NCBI GenBank assembly: GCA_030673345.1
Contig: DAOVJH010000095.1
Coordinates: 1-6,106, forward strand
Direction of reading: 5' to 3'
From: Pseudomonadota bacterium
GTDB taxonomy: Bacteria > Pseudomonadota > Gammaproteobacteria > SZUA-229
Length of the DNA stretch: 6,106 nucleotides
Each line of letters starts with the position of its first letter. Within the stretch, counting starts at the first letter, position 1. The position numbers and the translations under genes were made by a program. Below the pieces are notes generated by a model. The model was given only the letters and a program-made list of their open reading frames with translations, made no database searches and was not told where the DNA came from. This document shows, piece after piece, positions 1 through 6,046 of this stretch.

Positions 1-115
1 CGTCTATCTGGTCAACGATCGGGTTACCTTCAACTTTAAAGCGAATGGCTGAATACGCGAGTATCAGACCGAAGACGCTGGCGATGATGGTAAGTGTGAT
101 GATGACGGTAAACAT
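1..115 (-). CDS. rnfB: Rnf/Rsx electron transport complex subunit B, N-terminal fragment (rnfB/rsxB)
   Basis: The visible translation is [20 protein letters not shown] followed by [18 protein letters not shown], after which the window ends. A single hydrophobic N-terminal helix (about residues 2-22) followed by a basic stretch and F-K-V-E-G-(D/N)-P-I-V-(D/E)-Q-I-D is the typical start of RnfB. This subunit is anchored by that helix and carries cytoplasmic iron-sulfur clusters (4Fe-4S domain and ferredoxin domain), which lie outside the window. In the complex it passes electrons between soluble carriers and the membrane subunits; in Escherichia coli the Rsx version keeps SoxR reduced. The gene starts 34 bases after the rnfA stop on the same strand, as expected for an rnfAB operon. 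The sequence before the ATG is AT-rich with only a weak purine-rich ribosome site. The fragment is cut by the window edge, not broken. Confidence 0.9.
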   Translation of the reverse strand, partial: MFTVIITLTIIASVFGLILAYSAIRFKVEGNPIVDQID

Positions 116-149
116 GCTGTTTTATATATTCAGGTGTAAGTTTTCAGTA

Positions 150-731
150 TTAGATTTTTATGAGGCCGGCAAACCCCATGAATGCGAGTGACATGATGCC
201 GGCAGTGATCAGTGCGATCGATGTTCCCTGGAAGGCTTCGGGTACATCGGCGACGTTGATGCGTTCGCGTAATGCTGAAAATAAAATTAATACCAGCGAA
301 AATCCGACCGCAGCGCCAAAACCATAGAACAGGGATTGTAAGAAGCCATGCTGTTCCTGGATATTGAGAAGTGCAACACCCAGCACTGCACAGTTGGTGG
401 TGATCAAGGGCAGGAATATGCCGAGCACGTTATATAACAGCGGGCTGGTTTTATGCACCACCATTTCAGTAAATTGCACGACCACGGCAATCACCAGGAT
501 GAACATGATGGTGCGCATGTATTCGAGTTCAAGCGGTGCAAGGATGTATTCGTTGACCAGGTAGCTGCTGACCGAAGACAGCGTGAGTACGAAGGTGGTT
601 GCCAGTGCCATGCCGATAGCGGTTTCCAGTTTTCGAGAGACGCCCATGAACGGGCACAGGCCGAGGAACTTAACTAATACGAAGTTATTGACCAGTATGG
701 TACTTAACAAGATGAGCGCGTATTCTGTCAT
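150..731 (-). CDS. rnfA: Rnf/Rsx electron transport complex subunit A (rnfA/rsxA)
   Basis: This is an integral membrane subunit of the Rnf (Rsx) ion-coupled electron transfer complex, homologous to NqrE of the Na+-translocating NADH:quinone reductase. The protein has 193 residues, the same length as Escherichia coli RsxA. It opens with the family block [19 protein letters not shown] (residues 14-32) and has about six hydrophobic segments (roughly 5-25, 38-60, 72-92, 100-122, 133-153, 170-190). Cys26 in GLCPFMG and Cys114 in TTNCAVLG are the conserved pair which, from work on NqrD/NqrE and Rnf structures, binds a [2Fe-2S] cluster within the membrane together with the matching pair in RnfE. The ATG at 731 matches the usual N-terminus (MT-Y-LL), although no strong ribosome site precedes it. 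rnfB follows directly and a diguanylate cyclase gene lies 85 bases upstream. Nothing looks damaged. Confidence 0.97.
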   Translation of the reverse strand: MTEYALILLSTILVNNFVLVKFLGLCPFMGVSRKLETAIGMALATTFVLTLSSVSSYLVNEYILAPLELEYMRTIMFILVIAVVVQFTEMVVHKTSPLLYNVLGIFLPLITTNCAVLGVALLNIQEQHGFLQSLFYGFGAAVGFSLVLILFSALRERINVADVPEAFQGTSIALITAGIMSLAFMGFAGLIKI

Positions 732-737
732 GCGCGC

Positions 738-746
738 ATTCTATCA
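738..746 (-). promoter_or_regulatory. Possible extended -10 promoter for rnfA
   Basis: On the minus strand the sequence TGATAGAAT occurs just upstream of rnfA: an extended -10 (TG, one base, then TAGAAT, five of six matches to TATAAT). No good -35 lies at 16-18 bases; the best placed hexamer is TAAAAC. If used, transcription would begin about seven bases downstream, at or next to the rnfA ATG, giving a leaderless or nearly leaderless message. Alternatively rnfA is read through from the upstream cyclase gene and this match is chance. Confidence 0.28.
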
Positions 747-763
747 GATTGCGGCCGGGTGTT

Positions 764-803
764 TTATTGATTTAAGTTATAAAAAAACGAATAGAATCAA
801 TAA
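764..803. repeat. AT-rich 9-bp inverted repeat between the cyclase gene and rnfA
   Basis: TTATTGATT at 764-772 is matched by its exact reverse complement AATCAATAA at 795-803, with 22 bases between the arms and 31 bases (about three helical turns) centre to centre. It fills half of the 85-base gap between the cyclase stop and the rnfA start. The spacing would suit a dimeric regulator contacting one face of the helix, placed upstream of the rnfA -10-like sequence. It could also form a weak A/T stem in RNA. It does not look like a Rho-independent terminator, because the stem lacks G/C and the T-run lies in the loop. Confidence 0.45.
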
Positions 804-816
804 GGAAAGTAGGTTT

Positions 817-2163
817 TTATGGTGAATCTAAAGCTTGCTCGCCACTGGCGTGCTGTAATTCTGAAGCTTCAATACTCGCTGGGTCAGCGCTTACCATGTT
901 GCGTCCATTTTCCTTGGAATTATACACCGCACTATCCGCTGCTTTATAGAGGTTGTCGAAATCGTCCTTGTGTTCTTCGATCAGAGTAGCAATGCCTATG
1001 CTGGCAGTAATCTTTAGGCCGGATGGTTCAGCAAGCTCGATCATGGAACGGATGTTTTCTGCTTTGTGCATGGCATTAAAGATGTTGCAGTGAGGTAATA
1101 ATATTAAGAATTCTTCGCCACCGATGCGTGAGACGATATCGCCCTGTCGGCAGGTTGCCATCAATAATTTACCGATCTCTGAGAGTACCGTATCACCGGT
1201 GGTATGGCCGAACTCATCATTGATCTGTTTGAAAAAGTCGAGGTCGAGGATCATCACGCTCAGCGGGTAATCGTAACGTACAGCGTCTTTGATATATTTT
1301 GGCGCATAATCAGAAAGGCTGTGCCGGTTATGGCAGGTGGTCAGCTGATCGGTCATCGCGATGTTATATAGCGAGCGTTGTTGCTGGCGTACCTGGTCAG
1401 CAAGACGTTTATTGGTGATCAGGTTGTTTACCCGGGCTGCCAGTTCTTCTTCGATCGGCGGCTTTGTTACATAATCATTGATGCCGGCATGCAGCAGGTC
1501 GATGCGCAGTTTTGCGTCATCATGACCGGTCATGGCCAGGATAGGTGTTTTTGCCGAGTGCGTATTTGATGCCCGAATCATGCGGACCAGCGAAAGCCCG
1601 TCCATGGTGCCTTCTAACATGACATCGGTGATGACCAGGTCATATTCGTTATCGGAAAACGCGTGAAACGCCTCTTCAGCTGTGGAGAAGTGTGTGATTT
1701 CGAGGTTGAGTTTTTTAAGGTACTTGGTGACGATGTGGGTAACAGAGGCGCTGTCTTCTACATAAAGAATTCTACCACCCTGTATATCGATGTTCTTTTC
1801 ACCCTGGATGTAATAACGGATGCTCGATTTAAGGTAAGTGATATTTGTTTTCGGGAAAATATCTTTTATGCCCGCGGCGCGTGCGTTTCTTAACAGGGTT
1901 TCGTTTGGTTCAGAAGTGAGCAGGATGATCGGTGTATTCTGATCCGAGTTCCTACAGTGCTCGATGAAATCAGTGCCGCTCTTATCGAAGATATGTTGTG
2001 ATGCGATGATCAGATCATATCTGGTGTCTTCTGTGGTGTTGACTAATAGATCAAGGCCTTCTTCACCGGTGCGCACGCAGCTGACCGTACAGCCGAGCTC
2101 GACCAGCAGATCCTGCAGGATTTTTTGAAACAGTCGGCCATTTTCTAAGATAAGTACTTTCAT
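817..2163 (-). CDS. Diguanylate cyclase, receiver-receiver-GGDEF (PleD-like layout)
   Basis: The product should make cyclic di-GMP from two GTP under response-regulator control, in the cytoplasm. Numbered from the ATG at 2163 (448 residues): receiver 1 at about 1-120, receiver 2 at 131-248, a short helical linker at 248-266, GGDEF domain at 266-425, and a polar tail. Receiver 2 is complete: acidic pair Glu136-Asp137, phosphoacceptor Asp180 (VITDVM), Thr212 and Lys234 (TKPP). Receiver 1 is degenerate: Ser55 replaces the phosphoacceptor Asp and the acidic pair is Glu7-Asn8, though Thr83 and Lys105 remain. The cyclase domain looks active, with DLDFFK at 307-312 and GGEEF at 348-352. Arg339-x-x-Asp342 sits at the usual spacing for the inhibitory c-di-GMP I-site. 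A TTG two codons earlier (2169) is possible, but neither start has a clear ribosome site; the ATG gives the normal receiver start MKVLILEN. No partner histidine kinase is in the window. It lies between metG (136 bases upstream) and rnfA (85 bases downstream). Family assignment is secure; its signal and target are unknown. Confidence 0.95.
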   Translation of the reverse strand: MKVLILENGRLFQKILQDLLVELGCTVSCVRTGEEGLDLLVNTTEDTRYDLIIASQHIFDKSGTDFIEHCRNSDQNTPIILLTSEPNETLLRNARAAGIKDIFPKTNITYLKSSIRYYIQGEKNIDIQGGRILYVEDSASVTHIVTKYLKKLNLEITHFSTAEEAFHAFSDNEYDLVITDVMLEGTMDGLSLVRMIRASNTHSAKTPILAMTGHDDAKLRIDLLHAGINDYVTKPPIEEELAARVNNLITNKRLADQVRQQQRSLYNIAMTDQLTTCHNRHSLSDYAPKYIKDAVRYDYPLSVMILDLDFFKQINDEFGHTTGDTVLSEIGKLLMATCRQGDIVSRIGGEEFLILLPHCNIFNAMHKAENIRSMIELAEPSGLKITASIGIATLIEEHKDDFDNLYKAADSAVYNSKENGRNMVSADPASIEASELQHASGEQALDSP

Positions 2164-2199
2164 CGACAACAGTGTAATAGAGTCAAATAGTCAGCACAG

Positions 2200-2205
2200 A
2201 GTATA
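2200..2205 (-). promoter_or_regulatory. Likely -10 box of the diguanylate cyclase promoter
   Basis: On the minus strand TATACT matches five of six bases of TATAAT. Transcription would start near 2193, leaving a leader of about 30 bases before the ATG at 2163. No good -35 hexamer lies 16-18 bases upstream, which fits a promoter needing an activator. The alternative TTGTCA at 2215-2220 would make a good -35, but only a poor -10 (TATTTG) follows it. Confidence 0.4.
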
Positions 2206-2206
2206 T

Positions 2207-2221
2207 ATGACAAAGTGTCAT
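2207..2221. promoter_or_regulatory. 15-bp palindrome in the cyclase promoter, operator candidate
   Basis: ATGACA (2207-2212) and TGTCAT (2216-2221) are exact reverse complements separated by AAG. On the minus strand the palindrome falls directly upstream of the TATACT -10 box, inside the space between -35 and -10, where a bound dimer would normally block RNA polymerase. TGACA-N3-TGTCA is a shape used by several dimeric helix-turn-helix regulators, but I cannot name the factor from sequence alone. Confidence 0.45.
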
Positions 2222-2299
2222 TTATTGCAGATATACGGATAAATTGTGTGCTTTTACTGAAGTTTAAAATCAGTCTTAAGCGGGCAGAGGGTTAAAGCT

Positions 2300-4321
2300 T
2301 TATTTGACTTTCATGCCGGGTGCAGCACCATCATCGGGGCTCAGGATGAACAGATCTTTACCGCCGGGACCGGCAGCAAGAACCATGCCTTCTGATAGAC
2401 CGAAGCGCATCTTACGCGGTGCCAGGTTAGCGACCATAACGGTGAGTTTTCCTTCCAGATCTTCCGGGCTGTAAGCCGATTTAATTCCTGCAAAAACATT
2501 TTTTGTGATGCCGCCTATGTCCAGTGTGAGCTGCAGTAATTTGTCGGCGCCTTCGACATGTTCCGCTTTAACAATTTTGGCGATACGCAGATCGATCCTG
2601 GCAAAATCGTCGAAACTGATCTCGTCCGCAATCGGGTCATCGGCTAATGGCCCTGTGAGCGTTTCTTCCTGTGTTGGCATATTTTCGGTGGAGGCGTCGG
2701 TCATGGCTTCGATCTGCTCTTTTTCGATGCGGGTAAGCAAAGGTTTGAATTTATTTATTTCATGTGAAAGTAATGGCTGGCTGATGCTGGCCCATTTCAG
2801 TTTGGTGTTTAAAAATGCTTCAGACTTTTCTGCGGTTGCCGGCAGAATAGGTTTTAAGTAGGTCATCAACAGGCGGAACATATTAAGACCCTGTGTGCAG
2901 ATCTTTTGTACTTCATCTTCACGGCCTTCTTCTTTAATTAAAACCCATGGTTTGTTTTCATCGATGTATACATTGGCCTTATCCGCCTGCGCCATGATCT
3001 CGCGCACCGCTTTATTGTATTCACGGTTCTCAAAATGCTCAGCGATCTGTTCACCGGCAGCAACGATGTCGTCATACAGTTCTGGTTCGGGCAGTTCGGC
3101 AGATAACTGTTTATCAAATTTCTTGGTGATGAATCCTGCGCAGCGGCTGGCGATGTTGACCACTTTACCGACGAGGTCAGAGTTAACGCGCTGCATAAAA
3201 TCTTCGAGGTTTAGATCGATGTCGTCAACACCTGATGATAACTTGGCCGTGTAGTAATAACGTAGATATTCAGGGTTTAAATTATCGAGATAGGTTCGGG
3301 CCTTGATGAAAGTGCCGCGTGACTTCGACATTTTCTGGCCGTTGACGGTAAGGAAGCCGTGGCAGAATACAGCCGTCGGTTTGCGGTAACCGGCGCCGTC
3401 TAAAACAGCTGGCCAGAATAAAGTGTGGAAGCGGGCGATGTCTTTGCCGATGAAATGGTACAGCTCGTTTTTGCTGTCAGCTGCCCAGTAATCATCGAAG
3501 TTGATATCGTTTTTGTCACAGAAGTTTTTGAAACTCGCCATGTAACCCATCGGCGCATCCATCCAGACATAAAAATATTTGCCCGGCGCATCAGGAATTT
3601 CAAAACCCCAGTAGGGCGCATTGCGTGAGATGTCCCAGTCCTTTAATCCTTCTTCAAACCACTCATCGAGTTTGTTGGCGACTTCGGATTGCACATGGCC
3701 TTCTTTAAGCCACTGTTGCAGCATCTCGGAAAAATCGCTAAGTTTAAAAAAGTATTGTTCAGAATCTTTTTCGACAGGTGTCGCACCGCTGACGGCCGAT
3801 ACCGGATTTTTTAATTCGGTCGGGTCGTACGTTGCACCGCATACTTCGCAGTTATCACCATACTGGTCATCGGCACCGCACTTGGGGCAGGTGCCTTTGA
3901 TGAAACGATCCGGCAAAAACATTTCAGCTTCCGGGTCGTAGGCCTGTTTGATGGTTTTTGTGTGGATATGACCTTCTTCACGCAGCTTTAGATAGATGCT
4001 GGAAGCGAAGTCTTTGTTCTCCTCAGAATGTGTGCTGTAGTAATTATCGAAGTCGACAAGAAAATCAGCGAAGTCGGCTTCATGTTCTTTTTGTGTGGCA
4101 GCAATCAACGCTTCCGGGGTGATCCCGTCCTGGCGTGCACGCAGCATGATGGGGGTGCCATGGGCGTCATCGGCGCACACGTAATAACAGCTATTGTCTC
4201 GCAGGCGCTGGAAGCGGGCCCAGATATCTGTCTGGATGTATTCGACCAGGTGGCCAAGATGGATCGGCCCGTTGGCATAGGGCAGTGCGCTAGTGACCAG
4301 GATGTTGCGTTTGGATGTCAT
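2300..4321 (-). CDS. metG: Methionine--tRNA ligase (MetRS)
   Basis: This class I aminoacyl-tRNA synthetase charges tRNA-Met and initiator tRNA with methionine, using ATP, in the cytoplasm. From the ATG at 4321 the protein has 673 residues, close to the 677 of Escherichia coli. The ATP-binding signatures are HLGH at 21-24 and KMSKS at 330-334. Cys145, Cys148, Cys158 and Cys161 form the zinc knuckle (CPKC...CEVC), and Trp253 lies in the methionine pocket region. The anticodon-binding helical domain follows (about 390-535), then a short polar linker rich in Thr/Glu/Asp (540-568), and the C-terminal EMAPII-like tRNA-binding domain (569-673; [15 protein letters not shown]), which in the bacterial enzyme also mediates dimer formation. 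An in-frame ATG at 4369 would add 16 residues, but it lies inside the likely -10 region and the family begins at [18 protein letters not shown], so I chose 4321. The gene diverges from apbC, as in E. coli. It looks intact, and no clear terminator follows it. Confidence 0.97.
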   Translation of the reverse strand: MTSKRNILVTSALPYANGPIHLGHLVEYIQTDIWARFQRLRDNSCYYVCADDAHGTPIMLRARQDGITPEALIAATQKEHEADFADFLVDFDNYYSTHSEENKDFASSIYLKLREEGHIHTKTIKQAYDPEAEMFLPDRFIKGTCPKCGADDQYGDNCEVCGATYDPTELKNPVSAVSGATPVEKDSEQYFFKLSDFSEMLQQWLKEGHVQSEVANKLDEWFEEGLKDWDISRNAPYWGFEIPDAPGKYFYVWMDAPMGYMASFKNFCDKNDINFDDYWAADSKNELYHFIGKDIARFHTLFWPAVLDGAGYRKPTAVFCHGFLTVNGQKMSKSRGTFIKARTYLDNLNPEYLRYYYTAKLSSGVDDIDLNLEDFMQRVNSDLVGKVVNIASRCAGFITKKFDKQLSAELPEPELYDDIVAAGEQIAEHFENREYNKAVREIMAQADKANVYIDENKPWVLIKEEGREDEVQKICTQGLNMFRLLMTYLKPILPATAEKSEAFLNTKLKWASISQPLLSHEINKFKPLLTRIEKEQIEAMTDASTENMPTQEETLTGPLADDPIADEISFDDFARIDLRIAKIVKAEHVEGADKLLQLTLDIGGITKNVFAGIKSAYSPEDLEGKLTVMVANLAPRKMRFGLSEGMVLAAGPGGKDLFILSPDDGAAPGMKVK

Positions 4322-4359
4322 GTTTGCGGGTTGAGTGCTACGTTGGATAAAAGGCGCAC

Positions 4360-4368
4360 AATTTAGCA
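4360..4368 (-). promoter_or_regulatory. Probable metG extended -10 promoter
   Basis: On the minus strand TGCTAAATT is an extended -10 (TG, one base, then TAAATT, four of six matches). The -35 is poor: TGCATT at 16-base spacing or GTGCAT at 17. Transcription would start near 4353, giving a leader of about 30 bases to the ATG at 4321. This would leave the in-frame ATG at 4367-4369 outside the message and supports the shorter MetRS. Confidence 0.35.
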
Positions 4369-4554
4369 TTTTGGCGGGTTTAATGCACTAAAAACCGATG
4401 TTCCGCGATCACAGGCCATGGAAATAATGACAGAGAAAATATCGGTACCCCTGTTTAGTAAAAATCACCATACTCAAACTTGAAAAATGACGTTTTGCCC
4501 CCATCGTCGGTGTCTACCTCTTTAGGGTTAGCCTGCCTCCCCTGAAAAGCTAAG

Positions 4555-4583
4555 GTTAAAACAGGGCGCTAATACTGTAGAAT
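4555..4583 (+). promoter_or_regulatory. Probable apbC promoter
   Basis: TAGAAT at 4578-4583 matches five of six -10 bases. TTAAAA at 4556-4561 (four of six to TTGACA) lies 16 bases upstream. The start would fall near 4590, giving a leader of about 44 bases before the apbC ATG. The -35 overlaps one arm of the CCCTG/CAGGG inverted repeat, so folding or protein binding there could affect its use; that is inference. Confidence 0.45.
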
Positions 4584-4621
4584 GCGCCACCACTAAATTT
4601 AAGCCAGATATTCAGGCTAAT

Positions 4622-4627
4622 GCGGAG
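4622..4627 (+). promoter_or_regulatory. apbC ribosome binding site
   Basis: GCGGAG ends six bases before the ATG at 4634. Its GGAG core is the clearest Shine-Dalgarno sequence in the window and fixes the apbC start. Confidence 0.75.
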
Positions 4628-4633
4628 TTCGCC

Positions 4634-5722
4634 ATGAGCGTTACAAAAGAACAAGTTGAATCAGCCCTTAAACAATATATCGATCCCTACATGGAGAAAG
4701 ATCCGGTGACCGCGGGTGTGGTTAAAGATATCGCAATCGAAGGCGGTGATGTAAAAGTCAAAATCGTTCTCGGTTATCCCGCATTTGGTTTTGTCGACAA
4801 ATTATCAGCTGACCTGAAAGCCAGGATCGAAGCGGTCGACGGCGTATCTTCAGCAGAAGTTGATGCTAGCTGGGAAATAGGCAGCCACAGCGTACAAGGT
4901 GGTATGAACCCGCTTGAAGGTATTAAAAATGTGATTGCAGTTGCTTCAGGTAAAGGCGGTGTCGGTAAATCGACCACTGCAGTAAACCTGGCACTGGCGC
5001 TACAGAAAGAAGGTGCACGCGTCGGTGTTCTGGATGCAGATATATACGGTCCAAGTATCCCTCGTATGTTAGGTATCGAAGGCAAACCTGAATCTTCTGA
5101 TGGTAAGTCTCTAGAGCCGATGGGTGGTCATGGCATGCAGGCGATGTCGATCGGTTTCATGATCGATGAAGAAACGCCGATGATCTGGCGTGGCCCGATG
5201 GTGACACAGGCCTTAGAGCAGTTATTGCGTGATACCCGCTGGAAATCACTGGATTACCTGATTATCGATTTACCACCGGGCACCGGTGACGTACAGTTAA
5301 CACTGGCGCAAAAAGTACCGGTCAGTGGCGCGGTCATCGTAACCACACCACAGGACATCGCATTATTAGACGCACGTAAAGGTCTGAAGATGTTTGAGAA
5401 GGTTGAAGTGCCTGTACTGGGTGTAGTCGAAAACATGAGTATTCACATCTGTTCTGAATGTGGCCATGCAGAACATATCTTCGGTCAGGGCGGTGGTGAG
5501 AAAATGTGTGATCTGCATAACGTTGATTTTCTTGGTGCACTGCCATTGGATATCGATATCCGAATCAATGCTGATGAGGGCCATCCTTCAGTGGCAGATA
5601 ATCCAGACAGTAAAGCGTCTATGATCTACCGTGATATCGCTCGCCGTACAGCAGCGAAACTGTCGCTTAAAGCGAAAGACTATTCCGCCAAGTTCCCTAA
5701 TATTGTTATTCAGAATAACTAA
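4634..5722 (+). CDS. apbC: Iron-sulfur cluster carrier protein ApbC (Mrp/Nbp35 family P-loop ATPase)
   Basis: ApbC is a cytoplasmic scaffold or carrier that binds an iron-sulfur cluster as a dimer and transfers it to apoproteins; its ATPase is needed in vivo (known from Salmonella ApbC and relatives). The protein has 362 residues. Residues 1-85 form a MIP18/DUF59 domain (including LGYPAFGFVDKL), followed by a short linker. The MinD/Mrp ATPase domain follows: deviant Walker A GKGGVGKST at 106-114, switch/A' motif LDADIYGPSIPRM at 133-145, and Walker B region LIIDLPPGTGDVQLT at 209-223. The cluster-binding CxxC is Cys273-Ser-Glu-Cys276 in ENMS-HICSECGHAEHIFG. The start follows a good GGAG site and the gene ends 24 bases before a strong terminator, so it is probably transcribed alone. 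It diverges from metG, an arrangement shared with E. coli (mrp). It looks intact. A link to supplying clusters to the nearby Rnf subunits is plausible but only by proximity. Confidence 0.97.
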   Translation: MSVTKEQVESALKQYIDPYMEKDPVTAGVVKDIAIEGGDVKVKIVLGYPAFGFVDKLSADLKARIEAVDGVSSAEVDASWEIGSHSVQGGMNPLEGIKNVIAVASGKGGVGKSTTAVNLALALQKEGARVGVLDADIYGPSIPRMLGIEGKPESSDGKSLEPMGGHGMQAMSIGFMIDEETPMIWRGPMVTQALEQLLRDTRWKSLDYLIIDLPPGTGDVQLTLAQKVPVSGAVIVTTPQDIALLDARKGLKMFEKVEVPVLGVVENMSIHICSECGHAEHIFGQGGGEKMCDLHNVDFLGALPLDIDIRINADEGHPSVADNPDSKASMIYRDIARRTAAKLSLKAKDYSAKFPNIVIQNN

Positions 5723-5746
5723 TCTGGATTTAAATTTGGGTTTGTT

Positions 5747-5774
5747 AAAAAGCAGTCTTCGGGCTGCTTTTTTT
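5747..5774 (+). terminator. Rho-independent terminator of apbC
   Basis: A GCAGTC / GGCTGC stem (5752-5757 with 5762-5767, including one U-G wobble) is closed by a TTCG tetraloop at 5758-5761. It is flanked by five A's on the left and seven T's on the right (5768-5774). C(UUCG)G is an exceptionally stable loop. It begins 24 bases after the apbC stop. The left A-run would also give a U-run for transcripts arriving from the right, so it may work in both directions. Confidence 0.93.
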
Positions 5775-5868
5775 GTGGGAGCGGAAAAAACTTTCTGGAA
5801 AAGTTTTTCACGTAAGCCCCTTTAGGGGTGAAGCATAAGGATATGCTGAATAATCTAGTTCCGCGATC
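5775..5868. repeat. Multi-hairpin intergenic element with REP-like ends
   Basis: An outer pair GCGGA (5781-5785) / TCCGC (5860-5864) encloses three exact hairpins in series: AAAAACTTT / AAAGTTTTT (5786-5794 with 5800-5808, 5-base loop), CCCCT / AGGGG (5817-5821 with 5824-5828, 2-base gap, so probably CCCC/GGGG with a TTTA loop), and AGCATA / TATGCT (5832-5837 with 5842-5847, AGGA loop). Together this could fold into a cloverleaf-like four-way structure. The left end GTGGGAGCGG and right end CCGCGATC look like the ends of gammaproteobacterial REP elements (a GGAG-type head followed by a GCGG...CCGC hairpin), as I recall them. It is not a tRNA, since there is no D-arm or T-arm consensus and no plausible anticodon arm. 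Possible roles include transcript-end protection, a REP-derived mobile repeat, or a small RNA. Confidence 0.5.
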
Positions 5869-5945
5869 TTGTTGCAGGTTTAGCTAGTGCTGTTTGAGTT
5901 AGGGATAGGTTGAGCAATATTTACATTTGGTGTTTTGTTGGGCAT
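5869..5945. other. Unassigned spacer between two repeat elements
   Basis: I see no gene, promoter or notable hairpin in this stretch. It separates the multi-hairpin element from the right-hand repeat and belongs to a run of about 330 bases after the apbC terminator without a convincing gene. Confidence 0.5.
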
Positions 5946-5946
5946 T

Positions 5947-6046
5947 GCGGTATTCGCACCGCGGGCGAGGCACTTTTTTGCTACAGCCCAAAAAAGTACC
6001 CAAAAAAGGCCGTCACTACGCCTGGCGCCCCGTAGAAAGCACGGGG
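5947..6046. repeat. Hairpin-rich dispersed-repeat-like element (T-run/A-run type)
   Basis: Three exact inverted repeats occur in series: GCGGT / ACCGC (5947-5951 with 5958-5962), ACTTTTTTG / CAAAAAAGT (5972-5980 with 5989-5997, 8-base loop), and CCCCGT / ACGGGG (6028-6033 with 6041-6046, 7-base loop). CCCAAAAAAG is repeated in tandem at 5987-5996 and 5999-6008 with a 12-base period, so one T-rich arm has two possible partners. The pattern GCGAG-CACTTT...GC...AAAGTACCCAAA...GGC followed by a GC hairpin and GTTCCC resembles an intergenic repeat that I recall from many proteobacterial genomes (usual core CTTTCTTTTGCTTCGCC). I cannot verify the family here. It may extend past the right edge. Confidence 0.5.

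Larger units (their letters stand above)
4322..4633. other. Divergent metG/apbC intergenic region
   Basis: These 312 bases hold no gene. The left part carries a metG extended -10 and an overlapping imperfect stem (TTTAGCATT at 4362-4370 against AATGCACTAAA at 4382-4392, with two extra bases in the right arm). The right part carries the apbC promoter and ribosome site. CCCTGTTT (4449-4456) and AAACAGGG (4559-4566) are an exact but distant inverted pair, and CCCTG (4540-4544) could pair with CAGGG (4562-4566) across the apbC -35 region. I saw no riboswitch or T-box pattern. Between about 4410 and 4535 I see nothing I can assign. Confidence 0.6.

Noticed and set aside
2164..2169. TTG start two codons upstream of the cyclase ATG
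   Set aside because: Neither start has a clear ribosome site; ATG is preferred over TTG and gives the normal receiver-domain beginning. The difference is only two residues.
2256..2274. ACTGA / TCAGT inverted repeat after metG as a terminator
   Set aside because: Only five base pairs, an AT-rich 9-base loop and no T-run on the minus strand; metG has no convincing terminator.
4028..4366. 112-codon open frame on the plus strand opposite the start of metG
   Set aside because: It is antisense to the highly conserved HLGH region of MetRS, shows no recognisable domain or ribosome site, and is a shadow frame.
4322..4369. In-frame upstream ATG that extends MetRS by 16 residues
   Set aside because: The extra segment does not resemble the MetRS N-terminus, the extension overlaps the likely -10 region, and the ATG at 4321 gives the family-standard [18 protein letters not shown] start.
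5631..5825. 64-codon plus-strand frame over the end of apbC
   Set aside because: It overlaps apbC out of frame and runs through the terminator and the first hairpin, with no sign of being coding.
5781..5864. Cloverleaf-like fold as a tRNA gene
   Set aside because: There is no D-loop or T-loop consensus, no seven-base acceptor stem, no anticodon arm of the right geometry and no CCA-adjacent end.
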